A stretch of DNA of 64,000 bases, from positions 3,027,474 to 3,091,473 of the forward strand of contig NZ_BMHD01000001.1 of assembly GCF_014640535.1 (NCBI RefSeq). The letters are read 5' to 3'. The stretch's first letter is position 1. Each line of letters opens with the position of its first letter. Below the pieces are notes generated by a model. That model was given only the letters and a program-made list of their open reading frames with translations, was not told the DNA's origin and searched no databases. This stretch comes from Cnuibacter physcomitrellae. GTDB taxonomy: Bacteria; Actinomycetota; Actinomycetes; Actinomycetales; Microbacteriaceae. The translations under genes were made by a program, and so were the position numbers. Of the stretch, positions 39,825 to 47,888 are shown one piece after another.

Positions 39825-40934
39825 ATGCACGTAGGCTATGCGACCGGTTTCCAGCACCAGAGTGCGGACTCGGTCAACGACACCCGTTTCGTCAAGCAGG
39901 ATCTGGAGATGGCGATCGAGGCGGAGGAGCTCGGCTTCGAGTCGATCTGGGTCACCGAGCACCACTTCTCGAACTACTCGATCTCGCCCTCCCCCCTCCA
40001 GACGCTCGCCTACCTCGCGGGCCGGACGAAGTCGGTCAAGCTGGGCACCCAGGTCATCGTGCTCCCGTGGAACGACCCGGTCCGCGTGGCCGAGCAGGCT
40101 CTGTGGCTCGACAACGTCACCGAGGGCCGTCTGGTCCTCGGGTTCGGGCGCGGACTCGGGAAGTTCGAGTACGACGGCCTGCGCGTCGACATCAACCAGA
40201 CCCGTCAGCTCTACCGCGAGTACGCCGAGATGATCATCCGCGCGCTCGAGACGGGCGTCATCGAAGGCGGGGAGATCACCCAGCAGCCGCGCCGCGAGCT
40301 CCGGCCCCGCCCCTTCCGCAGCTTCGAGGGTCGCGTGTTCGGCTCGGCGGGATCGCCGGAGTCGGTGCGCACCGTCGCGGAGCTCGGCATGGGCATCATG
40401 ATCATCAACCCCGAGCCGCGCGCCAACCTCGGCGTCGACACCGAGACGTACGACCGCGTCTGGGCCGAGACCCACGGCGACACCCGCGTGGCGCCCGCGC
40501 CGATGCTCTCCGGGACGATCTTCGTCGACGAGAGCAGCGACCGGGCCCGAGAGCTGTCTCGCCAGTACCACCGGGTCAACTTCCGCGCGGCGGTGCACAA
40601 CTACGGCATGGCCGAGGAGCACTTCGGCAACACCAAGGGCAACGAGTTCTACAAGAAGATGCGCATCGAGCCCGACAAGATCGACGAGATGGCCGAGGTG
40701 ACGGCCGACGTCATGCCCGCCGGCACCCCCACGGAGGTCCTCGAGCAGCTGGAGCGCATCAACAACGACCTCAACCTCCAGGGCTTCTTCCCGCACTTCC
40801 ACTTCGGAGGGATGCCCCGCGAGGAGGCCGAGCGCAACATGCGCCTGTTCGCCGAGAAGTGCCTGCCCGAGCTGAAGAGCTGGCCGTCGGAGAGCTCGCT
40901 CGACGGCGAGACGCGTTCGCTCCAGGCCGTCTGA
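39825..40934 (+). CDS. LLM-class (luciferase-like) flavin-dependent monooxygenase (369 aa)
   Basis: TIM-barrel bacterial-luciferase-family protein: AIEAEELGFESIWVTEHHFSNY is split over residues 30-52, then LGTQVIVLPWNDPVRVAEQ, GRLVLGFGRGLGKFEYDGL and VFGSAGSPESVRTVAELG. The family oxidises substrates with FMNH2 or F420. GAGGAG precedes ATG 39825. As first gene of an operon with an SDR, an HsaA-like oxygenase and an NTF2-like protein, it likely carries out a ring or side-chain oxygenation; whether it needs FMNH2 from the 37581 reductase or F420 is not visible. Confidence 0.87.
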   Translation: MHVGYATGFQHQSADSVNDTRFVKQDLEMAIEAEELGFESIWVTEHHFSNYSISPSPLQTLAYLAGRTKSVKLGTQVIVLPWNDPVRVAEQALWLDNVTEGRLVLGFGRGLGKFEYDGLRVDINQTRQLYREYAEMIIRALETGVIEGGEITQQPRRELRPRPFRSFEGRVFGSAGSPESVRTVAELGMGIMIINPEPRANLGVDTETYDRVWAETHGDTRVAPAPMLSGTIFVDESSDRARELSRQYHRVNFRAAVHNYGMAEEHFGNTKGNEFYKKMRIEPDKIDEMAEVTADVMPAGTPTEVLEQLERINNDLNLQGFFPHFHFGGMPREEAERNMRLFAEKCLPELKSWPSESSLDGETRSLQAV

Positions 40935-40938
40935 CACC

Positions 40939-41862
40939 ATGAAGGACCTCTCCGGAAGGACGGCCTTCATCACGGGAGGAGCGAGCGGGATCGGCTTCGG
41001 CATCGCCGAGGCCCTCCTCGCCCGGGGTGTGAAGGTGATGATCGCGGACCTGCGCGACGATCACCTGGCGGAGGCGCGCGAGCGCCTCGGCCACCACCCC
41101 GACGTCCTCACCCTGGCCGTCGACGTCATCGACCGGGACGCCATGCACGACGCAGCCCAGCGGATGCTCGACCTGTTCGGGGGATGCGACATCCTCGTCA
41201 ACAACGCCGGCGTCGGTGCCAACCCCTCGGTCGATGCGGTCACCTACGCCGACTGGGAGTGGGTGCTCTCGGTCAACCTGTGGGGACCCATCAACGGCGT
41301 GATGGAGTTCCTCCCGCTCATGCTCCGTCGTGGCGAGGGGCACATCGTCACCACCTCGTCGATGGCGGGGCTGCTCCCCACCGCCGACAACTACATCTAC
41401 GCGGCGTCGAAGTACGCGGTGCGAGGCATGAGCGACTCGCTGCGCCTCAGCCTCGCCCCGCGCGGCATCGGCGTCTCCGTCCTCTATCCGGGGCTCACCC
41501 GGAGCCGGATCCTGGAATCGGAGGAGAACCGGCACCCGCGCTTCCGGACGGGGGCCGGGTCCACGCCGCCGAGCGGAGGGCCCGTCGCCCCGCCGAAGGA
41601 CTCCGGGATGGACCCGCGCGACGTGGGCGAGGCCGTGGTCGAGGGCATCATCCACAACCGCGGGTACATCATCAGCCACTCGGAGTTCCACGACGAGCTG
41701 TCGGAGCACTTCGAGTCGATCCTCGCCGCGTCCCCGGCGCCTCAGGAGATCGACCCGGGCCGGCTGATGCTCGAGAACGCACGCCGAGCGCAGACCGCTG
41801 CGGCCATGGAGGCCGTCGAGGCTCTCACGCTCGGCGGAATCGAGGGGAGTCGAGCGCGATGA
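40939..41862 (+). CDS. LigD-like SDR dehydrogenase (307 aa)
   Basis: TGGASGIGFG nucleotide motif, NNAGVG, TSSMAGL...YAASKYA active site, then the subfamily-specific WEWVLSVNLWGPINGVMEF, GIGVSVLYPGLTRSRIL and GIIHNRGYIISHSEFHDELSEHFESIL. This tail parallels the 25862 product and LigD-type C-alpha dehydrogenases. Gap of 4 nt from the luciferase-like gene and a 4-nt overlap with the next. It presumably oxidises a benzylic alcohol of the substrate or of a product of the neighbouring oxygenases. Confidence 0.85.
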   Translation: MKDLSGRTAFITGGASGIGFGIAEALLARGVKVMIADLRDDHLAEARERLGHHPDVLTLAVDVIDRDAMHDAAQRMLDLFGGCDILVNNAGVGANPSVDAVTYADWEWVLSVNLWGPINGVMEFLPLMLRRGEGHIVTTSSMAGLLPTADNYIYAASKYAVRGMSDSLRLSLAPRGIGVSVLYPGLTRSRILESEENRHPRFRTGAGSTPPSGGPVAPPKDSGMDPRDVGEAVVEGIIHNRGYIISHSEFHDELSEHFESILAASPAPQEIDPGRLMLENARRAQTAAAMEAVEALTLGGIEGSRAR

Positions 41863-43091
41863 GCTCATCACCATCCGGTGTCGAGGACGACATCGCCCTG
41901 GCACCGCCCGAGCCCGACCTGACCCCCGAGGCGATGGTGGCGCGTGCACGCGACATGCGGGGTCTCCTCCGGGAGCGTCAGGCGGAGACCGAGGCCGCCG
42001 GGAACATCTCCGAGGACACCGTCGATCTCCTCGTCTCGTCGGGCTTCTACCGGGTCCTCCAGCCGCGCACGTTCGGCGGCTACGGCTTCGACCTGCCCAC
42101 CTACGTGCGCCTCGCCACCGAGGTCGCCCGGGGTTGTCCGGAGACGGCCTGGGTGCTCTCGCTCGTGCTCGGCCACGTGCATCAGCTGGCCACCTTCCCG
42201 ATCGAGGCGCAGCGCGACGCCTACGCGCGCGACGGCGAGTTCCGAGCCCCCGAGGTGGCTGCCCCGCAGGGTCGCGGAGTGGTCGTACCGGGTGGATACC
42301 GCGTCACCGGCGCCTGGGACTACGCCTCGGGCAGCGCGCATGCCACGCACATCCTCCTCGCCTTCATCGTGCCCGAGGGCGCCCCCGGCGGCGGCGGGCT
42401 GCGGATGGGGCTGTTCGATCGCGACGACTACACGATCGAGCACAACTGGGACGTCATCGGGATGCAGGGCACGGGATCGAATCGTGTCGTCCTCGACGAC
42501 GTCTTCGTGCCCGAGCACCGGACGAAGCCGTTCCCCGTGCTCTCGCCCGTGATCGACCACGAGGTCTACGACGACAGCCCCGTGTTCTTCGGACCGTCCC
42601 GTCCGTTCGTCGTCATGGAGTCGGCCGCGGTCATCGTGGGTGCAGCCGAGGGTGCGCTCGATCTCTACGAGGAGACGTTCCGAGCACGCAAGACGGGACC
42701 CTCCGGGGCCCCGCGCGACGAGCTCGCCGAGTACCAGCTCAACTTCGGACGATGCCGAGCCCTGGTCGACACCGCGCGCGCGGCGCTGCTGCAGACCGCC
42801 ACGGACTACATGTCGGTCGCCGAGACGACGCGACGGACCGGGATCCCCTGCCCCGACGATGACGCTCGGCGCATGACCCTGGTCGTCCTCCAGAGCATCC
42901 ACCTCGCGCACGACGCCGTGGACATCATCTTCCGCACCGTAGGATCGTCGGCGTCGAAGCGGGACTCCATGCTCGGGCGCTACTGGCGGAACGTCGGGGT
43001 GCTGCGCGGACACCTCGCGCACCAGTCCGACAGCGCGGCGCTGAACTACGGGCGCACGCACTTCGGGCACCCCGCCGTGGGCATCTCGTGA
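41859..43091 (+). CDS. Acyl-CoA-dehydrogenase-fold flavin monooxygenase, HsaA/HpaB-like oxygenase (410 aa)
   Basis: Group D flavin monooxygenase oxygenase component: DTVDLLVSSGFYRVLQPRTFGGYG, the WDYASGSAHATH flavin region, WDVIGMQGTGSNRVVLDDVFVPE, and the helical C-terminus (HLAHDAVDIIFRTVGSSASKRD). HsaA-type enzymes hydroxylate phenols using FADH2/FMNH2 from a separate reductase. The matching reductase is at 37581, outside this operon but with the same promoter motif. It may provide the catechol for ring cleavage of a second aromatic ring. Confidence 0.85.
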   Translation: MSSSPSGVEDDIALAPPEPDLTPEAMVARARDMRGLLRERQAETEAAGNISEDTVDLLVSSGFYRVLQPRTFGGYGFDLPTYVRLATEVARGCPETAWVLSLVLGHVHQLATFPIEAQRDAYARDGEFRAPEVAAPQGRGVVVPGGYRVTGAWDYASGSAHATHILLAFIVPEGAPGGGGLRMGLFDRDDYTIEHNWDVIGMQGTGSNRVVLDDVFVPEHRTKPFPVLSPVIDHEVYDDSPVFFGPSRPFVVMESAAVIVGAAEGALDLYEETFRARKTGPSGAPRDELAEYQLNFGRCRALVDTARAALLQTATDYMSVAETTRRTGIPCPDDDARRMTLVVLQSIHLAHDAVDIIFRTVGSSASKRDSMLGRYWRNVGVLRGHLAHQSDSAALNYGRTHFGHPAVGIS

Positions 43092-43900
43092 CGGGACGAG
43101 CCGAGCTGCTCGACGGGCTCGACGCCTATCTCGACGCGGTCGCCGCGGGAACCCCAGGGTCCCTCGCGCTCGCGGACGGCTTCCGATCGACCGAGAACGG
43201 CGCCGTCGTCGCGCCGGGCACGGGGCTCTGGAGCGCACACCCGCGCTTCGAGGGGATCCAGGGCTTCGCCGATCCCGAGACCGGCCAGGCGGTGTGCATG
43301 GGGGTCGCGTTCGTCGACGACGAGGCCCGCCCCTTCGCCCAGCGCATCAGGGTGGTGGATGGCGACGTGACCGAGGCGGAGGCCATCGTCAGCACGGACG
43401 GCCTCGGCCACTTCGCGGACGTCGAGCAGCTGCTCAAGCCGGACATCATCTACGGCGCCGTCGTGCCGGCTGAGCGCCGCTCCGACCGTGAGGGGCTGCG
43501 CGACGCGGCCGACCGCTACTGGGAGGGGCTGCAGCAGAGCGACGGCCGGATCCCGCGCTTCAACTACCGCTGCGACAAGTACGACAACGGTGCGAAGACG
43601 ACGAACACGCTCCGCACCCTCCTCTCGCCCGACGGCAAGGTCCACACCCCGGCGTCCGCTCTCAACGACACACGAGCGGCGCGCCCGCTCGCCCGTGAGC
43701 GGCGCTTCCCCGTGCTGGACACCGAGCTCGGGGTGGCGGCGAGCTTCGTCGTGGTGGATTTCCACCCGATCCCGGATCATCCCCGACCCGATGCGGGGTC
43801 GATGTATATGCTGGGGGCCTTCAAGGTAGTGGATGGCGAGCTGCGGATCATCGATGAGATCCGTGAGATCCTCCCGCTGGGCTCGACGAGTCAGTGGTAG
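43088..43900 (+). CDS. NTF2-like protein of unknown function (270 aa)
   Basis: Starts in a GTGA overlap with the oxygenase gene. The C-terminal half reads like a SnoaL/NTF2-type cone (RRFPVLDTELGVAASFVVVDFHP, MLGAFKVVDGELRIIDEIRE), and an earlier RCDKYDNG element is typical of a small uncharacterised family found beside oxidoreductases in actinobacteria and fungi. No catalytic residues can be assigned. Tight coupling to the operon suggests an isomerase, cyclase or dehydratase step, or a binding role; the function is unknown. Confidence 0.6.
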   Translation: MTGRAELLDGLDAYLDAVAAGTPGSLALADGFRSTENGAVVAPGTGLWSAHPRFEGIQGFADPETGQAVCMGVAFVDDEARPFAQRIRVVDGDVTEAEAIVSTDGLGHFADVEQLLKPDIIYGAVVPAERRSDREGLRDAADRYWEGLQQSDGRIPRFNYRCDKYDNGAKTTNTLRTLLSPDGKVHTPASALNDTRAARPLARERRFPVLDTELGVAASFVVVDFHPIPDHPRPDAGSMYMLGAFKVVDGELRIIDEIREILPLGSTSQW

Positions 43901-43938
43901 GACGACGCGCCCGCAGCAGATCGGACGAACACGGCACG

Positions 43939-44688
43939 ATGAACGCGACGAGTTCCGACCGGATGCTGTCCGTGATGGACCTCTTCACGCCCGAGAAGCC
44001 CGAGTGGACGGTCGACGAGGCCTGCGCCGTGCTCGGCCAGTCGGAGAGCACCGTGTACCGCTACTTCCGCAGCCTCAGCGCGGCGGGCCTCATCTTCAGC
44101 GTCCGAGCCGGCCGTTACCTCCTCGGCCCGGGCATCGTGCACTTCGACCGGCAGCTGCGCACCAGCGACCCGCTGATCCGCGCCACCGAGCCGGGCATCC
44201 TGGAGATCGCGGCCCAATACGACGAAGCGGGGATGCTGTTCATCAGCCGCATCCATCGTGACTACCTGATGACCATGCACGAGCACCGGCTCGGGTCCTC
44301 GCCCTTCCCCGAGGGGTCCTACGACCGGGGCAAGCTCGCGCCCGCGTTTCTCGGCGCGCCGGCGCTCGCGATCCACTCGTTCGCCGAGGTGCGGATCGTC
44401 CGGTCCATCTTCCGCTCCACCGGCGGGAGTGCGGAGGACTGGCTCGAGATGAAGCGCCAGATGCGCGCCGTCCGGGCGCAGGGCTACGCGTTCGGGGTCG
44501 GCGATCCGGACGAGGGCATCGTCCACGTCTCGGTCCCCCTCAAGCGTGCCGACCTCGGCGTGGCCGGAAGCCTCAACATCGCTCTGCTCGGCCGTGATGA
44601 CGACGAGCCCGTCATCGAGCGGGCCGCGAACCTGCTCATGGCTGCGTCCGCAGCCGTCGGCGAGGCCTTCACCTCCTCCGCGGACTGA
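43939..44688 (+). CDS. IclR family regulator (249 aa)
   Basis: N-terminal HTH (WTVDEACAVLGQSESTVYRYFRSL, about 23-46), then the effector domain (YDEAGMLFISRIHRDYLMTM, GAPALAIHSF, GVGDPDEGIVHVSVPLK). The HTH is shorter before the recognition helix than in the 20129 protein, so it should read a different operator. It closes the 39825 operon (38 nt after the NTF2-like gene), making it the natural candidate for binding the TGTCA-N5-TGACA site at 39742. Confidence 0.85.
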   Translation: MNATSSDRMLSVMDLFTPEKPEWTVDEACAVLGQSESTVYRYFRSLSAAGLIFSVRAGRYLLGPGIVHFDRQLRTSDPLIRATEPGILEIAAQYDEAGMLFISRIHRDYLMTMHEHRLGSSPFPEGSYDRGKLAPAFLGAPALAIHSFAEVRIVRSIFRSTGGSAEDWLEMKRQMRAVRAQGYAFGVGDPDEGIVHVSVPLKRADLGVAGSLNIALLGRDDDEPVIERAANLLMAASAAVGEAFTSSAD

Positions 44689-44692
44689 GGGC

Positions 44693-45529
44693 TCAGCTCT
44701 TCACCCCGCCCGAGAAGCCCTGCATGAGGCGACGCTGGGTGAAGATGAAGAAGATCATCACGGGGATGAACGCGATGACGACGACCGCGAAGATCTTGTT
44801 CCACTCGGCGACCAGGTTGCCGACGTACTGGTACATCACGACCGGCAACGTGGGGTAGTTCGTCCCGCCCAGGAAGATGAGCGGGGTGAAGAAGTCGTTC
44901 CAGATGGCGACGCCCGCCAGGATGGCGACCGTTCCCGTGACAGGAGCCATCAGGGGGAGCACCGAGTGCCAGTAGGTGCGGAAGGGGCCGGCGCCGTCGA
45001 TGGCCGCCGCCTCCTCGTAGTCGCGGGGGTGGCCGCGGAAGAACGAGGCGTACAGGAACACGCACAGCGGCAGGAACATCCCCGAGTAGATGATGATGAG
45101 CCCGATCAGCGAGCCGGTGAGTCCGACGGCTCGGGCGCCGACGTAGAGCGGGACGATCCCGAGCTGGGTCGGGAGGATGATGGCGACGAGGAACAGGTAG
45201 AAGGACGCCCGCGCCCATCGCCTGGTCGACCTGACGATCACGTAGGCGCAGAACGAGCCGAGCAGGATGATGACGACCAGGCTCCCCACGGTGAGGATGA
45301 GGCTGTTCATGAACCCGGCGACGATGCTGTTCCGGCCGGTCGTGGTGATGACCTCGAGGAAGTTCGACCACTGCGGGTCCGTCGGCAGCGCGAGGGGTGA
45401 GGTGCTGCGGAACTCGGCGGTCGTCTTCATCGACCCGACGAGCAGGATGTAGAGCGGCAGCGCGAAGATCGCGGTGACCAGGATCATGATGATCTCCCTC
45501 ACGAACGTGAGGGGCGTGTATCTGAACAT
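44693..45529 (-). CDS. CUT1 sugar ABC permease, MalG-like (278 aa)
   Basis: Six membrane segments and the EAA loop DYEEAAAIDGAGPFRTYWHSVLPLM in split form at about 185-210. Start ATG 45529 follows the upstream permease by 5 nt. Together with the 45535 and 46530 genes it forms a carbohydrate uptake system. No ATPase gene accompanies it, so it probably uses a shared MsiK-type ATPase encoded elsewhere. It ends 4 nt from the convergent IclR gene. Confidence 0.9.
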   Translation of the reverse strand: MFRYTPLTFVREIIMILVTAIFALPLYILLVGSMKTTAEFRSTSPLALPTDPQWSNFLEVITTTGRNSIVAGFMNSLILTVGSLVVIILLGSFCAYVIVRSTRRWARASFYLFLVAIILPTQLGIVPLYVGARAVGLTGSLIGLIIIYSGMFLPLCVFLYASFFRGHPRDYEEAAAIDGAGPFRTYWHSVLPLMAPVTGTVAILAGVAIWNDFFTPLIFLGGTNYPTLPVVMYQYVGNLVAEWNKIFAVVVIAFIPVMIFFIFTQRRLMQGFSGGVKS

Positions 45530-45534
45530 GTCGG

Positions 45535-46452
45535 CTAGTCTCCCGGGCGCTCTCGCGTGATGAGCTGCTGGATGATGGCGAAGATGAGGATGATCACTGT
45601 CAGGATGAGGGACAGGGCGGCTCCGTAGCCGAAGTTCCCCTGCGTGAAGGCCTGCTCGTAGACCAGGAGCGCCAGGTTCTTGCTGGAGCTCACCGGGCCG
45701 CCCCCGGTCAGGGCCAGGATCGGGTCGAACAGGCGCAGTCCGAAGATCAGCGAGAGCATCGTCGCGACCGTCACGGACGGACGCAGCGCGGGCAACGTGA
45801 CGTAGCGGAATCGCTGCCACAGGTTCGCCCGGTCGAGCGACGCGGCCTCTTCGAGCTCTGCGGGGATCCGTGACAGACCGGCGAGGAAGATGACCATGGA
45901 GATCCCCACGCCCTGCCAGATGATCACCGTGACGACGGTCCAGATGGCCGTCTCCGGGTCTCCGAGCCAGGTGCGCTGGAACTGCTCGAGGCCGAGGGCG
46001 CCGAGCGCCTGGTTGAGCAGCCCGTCGTACTCGAAGACGAACTTCCAGACGTAGGAGACGGCGAGCGGGCTGAGGGCGATCGGCAGGAAGACGATGGCCC
46101 TCAGGACGTACCGCGACTTCAGACCGCGGTGGAGGGCGAGGGCGAAGGCCAGGCCGAGGATGGTCGTGCCCACCATCTGCGCGACCGCATACAGCAGCGT
46201 GTTGCCGATGACGCCGAGGACCGAAGGATCCTGGAAGATCGCGACGAAGTTGTCGAGACCGGTGAGGGTGAACGTGCCGACGCCGGAGTAGTCGGTGAAC
46301 GCGAAGAACGTGCCGGCCAGCGTCGCCGCGTACTGCACCAGCAGGACGGCCAGGAGCGCCGGGCCTGCCCACCACCACCGTCCGAACGCGATCAGCGGTC
46401 GTCCTGCCCGGGGCTCGGGGGTGGTGGCACGGGGACGGGTCCGGCGCTGCAT
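45535..46452 (-). CDS. CUT1 sugar ABC permease, MalF-like (305 aa)
   Basis: Six membrane segments with a basic cytoplasmic N-terminus and the EAA loop LEEAASLDRANLWQRFRYV (about 195-215), then LPALRPSV. I chose ATG 46452 because in-frame sequence upstream encodes Arg-rich residues across the intercistronic hairpin. Partner of the 44693 permease. The presence of a sugar importer next to aromatic catabolism could reflect uptake of glycosides of the aromatic compound, which is inference. Confidence 0.9.
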   Translation of the reverse strand: MQRRTRPRATTPEPRAGRPLIAFGRWWWAGPALLAVLLVQYAATLAGTFFAFTDYSGVGTFTLTGLDNFVAIFQDPSVLGVIGNTLLYAVAQMVGTTILGLAFALALHRGLKSRYVLRAIVFLPIALSPLAVSYVWKFVFEYDGLLNQALGALGLEQFQRTWLGDPETAIWTVVTVIIWQGVGISMVIFLAGLSRIPAELEEAASLDRANLWQRFRYVTLPALRPSVTVATMLSLIFGLRLFDPILALTGGGPVSSSKNLALLVYEQAFTQGNFGYGAALSLILTVIILIFAIIQQLITRERPGD

Positions 46453-46477
46453 CGGCTGCTCTGCCTTTCGAGTAGAG

Positions 46478-46518
46478 CGGGATCGCCGCAGCCGGCCAGG
46501 CCGGCTGCGGCGATCCCG
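46478..46518 (-). other. Perfect 20-bp intercistronic hairpin in the sugar importer operon
   Basis: CGGGATCGCCGCAGCCGGCC (46478-46497) is the exact reverse complement of 46499-46518, with one central base. It lies between the binding-protein stop (46530) and the first permease start (46452), as does the 33350-33384 hairpin of the HAAT importer. Confidence 0.75.
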
Positions 46519-46529
46519 CGTCGTGGATA

Positions 46530-47819
46530 CTACGACTTGGCCCACGCTGCGTCCATGTCGGAGAGCACCTGGTCGACCGTCTTCTGGCCGGTGAACAGGC
46601 CCGGGACGTCCTCCTGCATGGCCGCGAGGACCCCGTTGGGCCACGTCAGCCCGGGCTCCGAGATGACCTTGCCGTCGGCCACCAGCGACTTGATGGGCTC
46701 GTAGACCGACTCCAGCGAGTCTGCGGTGACCTCGCCGGCTGGCACCGTGCCCGTGATGTCGGCGATCTGCTGGAGGTTCTCGGGCTGTGAGAGCCAGTCG
46801 ATGTAGGCCTTCGCCGCCTCGCTGTTGGCGTTCGCCGCCGCGTAGGACAGGGTGAACTTCACCGAGTTGACGACGCGACGGTCGTCTGCGGTCTGGCCGG
46901 GGAAGGCGTAGACCGAGGTGGTCTCGTTGGGGAGAAGCTGGGACAGGTCCTTCCAGATGTCCGCCTCACCCGTCGTGAGCGAGAGCACCGACGGCGTCTC
47001 ACCCGCGCCCACACCGGTCCAGAACTCGCCCTGGGCTGCCTCCGCGCCGTCCTGGTAGCAGCCGGCGGCGTACATGTCGGACAACGTCTGGATGGCGTAC
47101 CTCCACCCGTCCGTGTCGCTGAAGGTGACGTCGCCCGCTGCTCGCTTCGCATCCCAGTCGGGGTCGTTCGCGTACACCGAGCTGGCCGCGATGAGGAGCG
47201 CCTGACCGTCGGCGGTGAACGAGGATCCGAACTGTCCGAGCGTGAACGCGTAGCCGTTCGACTTCGACGTCTTGCAGGTGGCCAGCATGTCGGAGATGGT
47301 GTCCGGCCACTGGACGCCGGCCTTGTCGAGGTTGCCGTCGAAGACGACGGCCGCCCGTGGCGCGTTGTAGAGGGGGAACCCGTACACCTTGCCGTCAGAT
47401 CCGTACGCCGAGGTCTCCGCCGAGTTGATCAGATCCGCGGCCTGGCCGGTGACCTCTCCCAGGAGTCCCGCGCTGCCGAGCGTCACGAGACCCTTCGGGC
47501 CGGATCCGGGCTCGGTGAGGAACAGGTCAGGAGCGTTCCCGCTCTGCAGCCTGGTGCTGATCGCGGCGTCGTAGCCGTCGATGTAGATCGGTTCGACCTC
47601 GACCTTGATCCCGGTCTCCTCGGTGTACTTCTCTGCCATGGTCTCCCAGGGCGTCGTCGCGCCGGCCTTGGGGTACGCGAACGTCAGGGTGACGTCGCCC
47701 CCGCTCGAGTCGCCGCCGCTCGAGGGCTCAGCGGTGGAGCAGCCGGCGAGGAGCAGAGCGGAGGCCACTCCGATTCCGAGGATGGCCAGCGGCCTGCGGG
47801 GACGTGAATGCTGTGACAT
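46530..47819 (-). CDS. Sugar ABC importer substrate-binding lipoprotein (429 aa)
   Basis: Lipobox LLAGC (C27) and a family 1 extracellular solute-binding fold: FAYPKAGATTPWETMAEKYTEE, YDAAISTRLQSGNAPDLFLTE, GKVYGFPLYNAPRAAVVFD, AKAYIDWLSQPENLQQIA. AGGAGAGAC lies directly before ATG 47819. CUT1 binding proteins of this type bind oligosaccharides or glycosides; ligand unknown. A small inverted repeat CCTCGCC/GGCGAGG (47844-47859) is in the short leader between the ALDH gene and this gene. Confidence 0.88.
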   Translation of the reverse strand: MSQHSRPRRPLAILGIGVASALLLAGCSTAEPSSGGDSSGGDVTLTFAYPKAGATTPWETMAEKYTEETGIKVEVEPIYIDGYDAAISTRLQSGNAPDLFLTEPGSGPKGLVTLGSAGLLGEVTGQAADLINSAETSAYGSDGKVYGFPLYNAPRAAVVFDGNLDKAGVQWPDTISDMLATCKTSKSNGYAFTLGQFGSSFTADGQALLIAASSVYANDPDWDAKRAAGDVTFSDTDGWRYAIQTLSDMYAAGCYQDGAEAAQGEFWTGVGAGETPSVLSLTTGEADIWKDLSQLLPNETTSVYAFPGQTADDRRVVNSVKFTLSYAAANANSEAAKAYIDWLSQPENLQQIADITGTVPAGEVTADSLESVYEPIKSLVADGKVISEPGLTWPNGVLAAMQEDVPGLFTGQKTVDQVLSDMDAAWAKS

Positions 47820-47888
47820 GTCTCTCCTGACGTCGTTGTCGCGCCTCGCCGTGGCGAGGGAGAAAGGTGATCGTGGTGGGTGTGCTTG

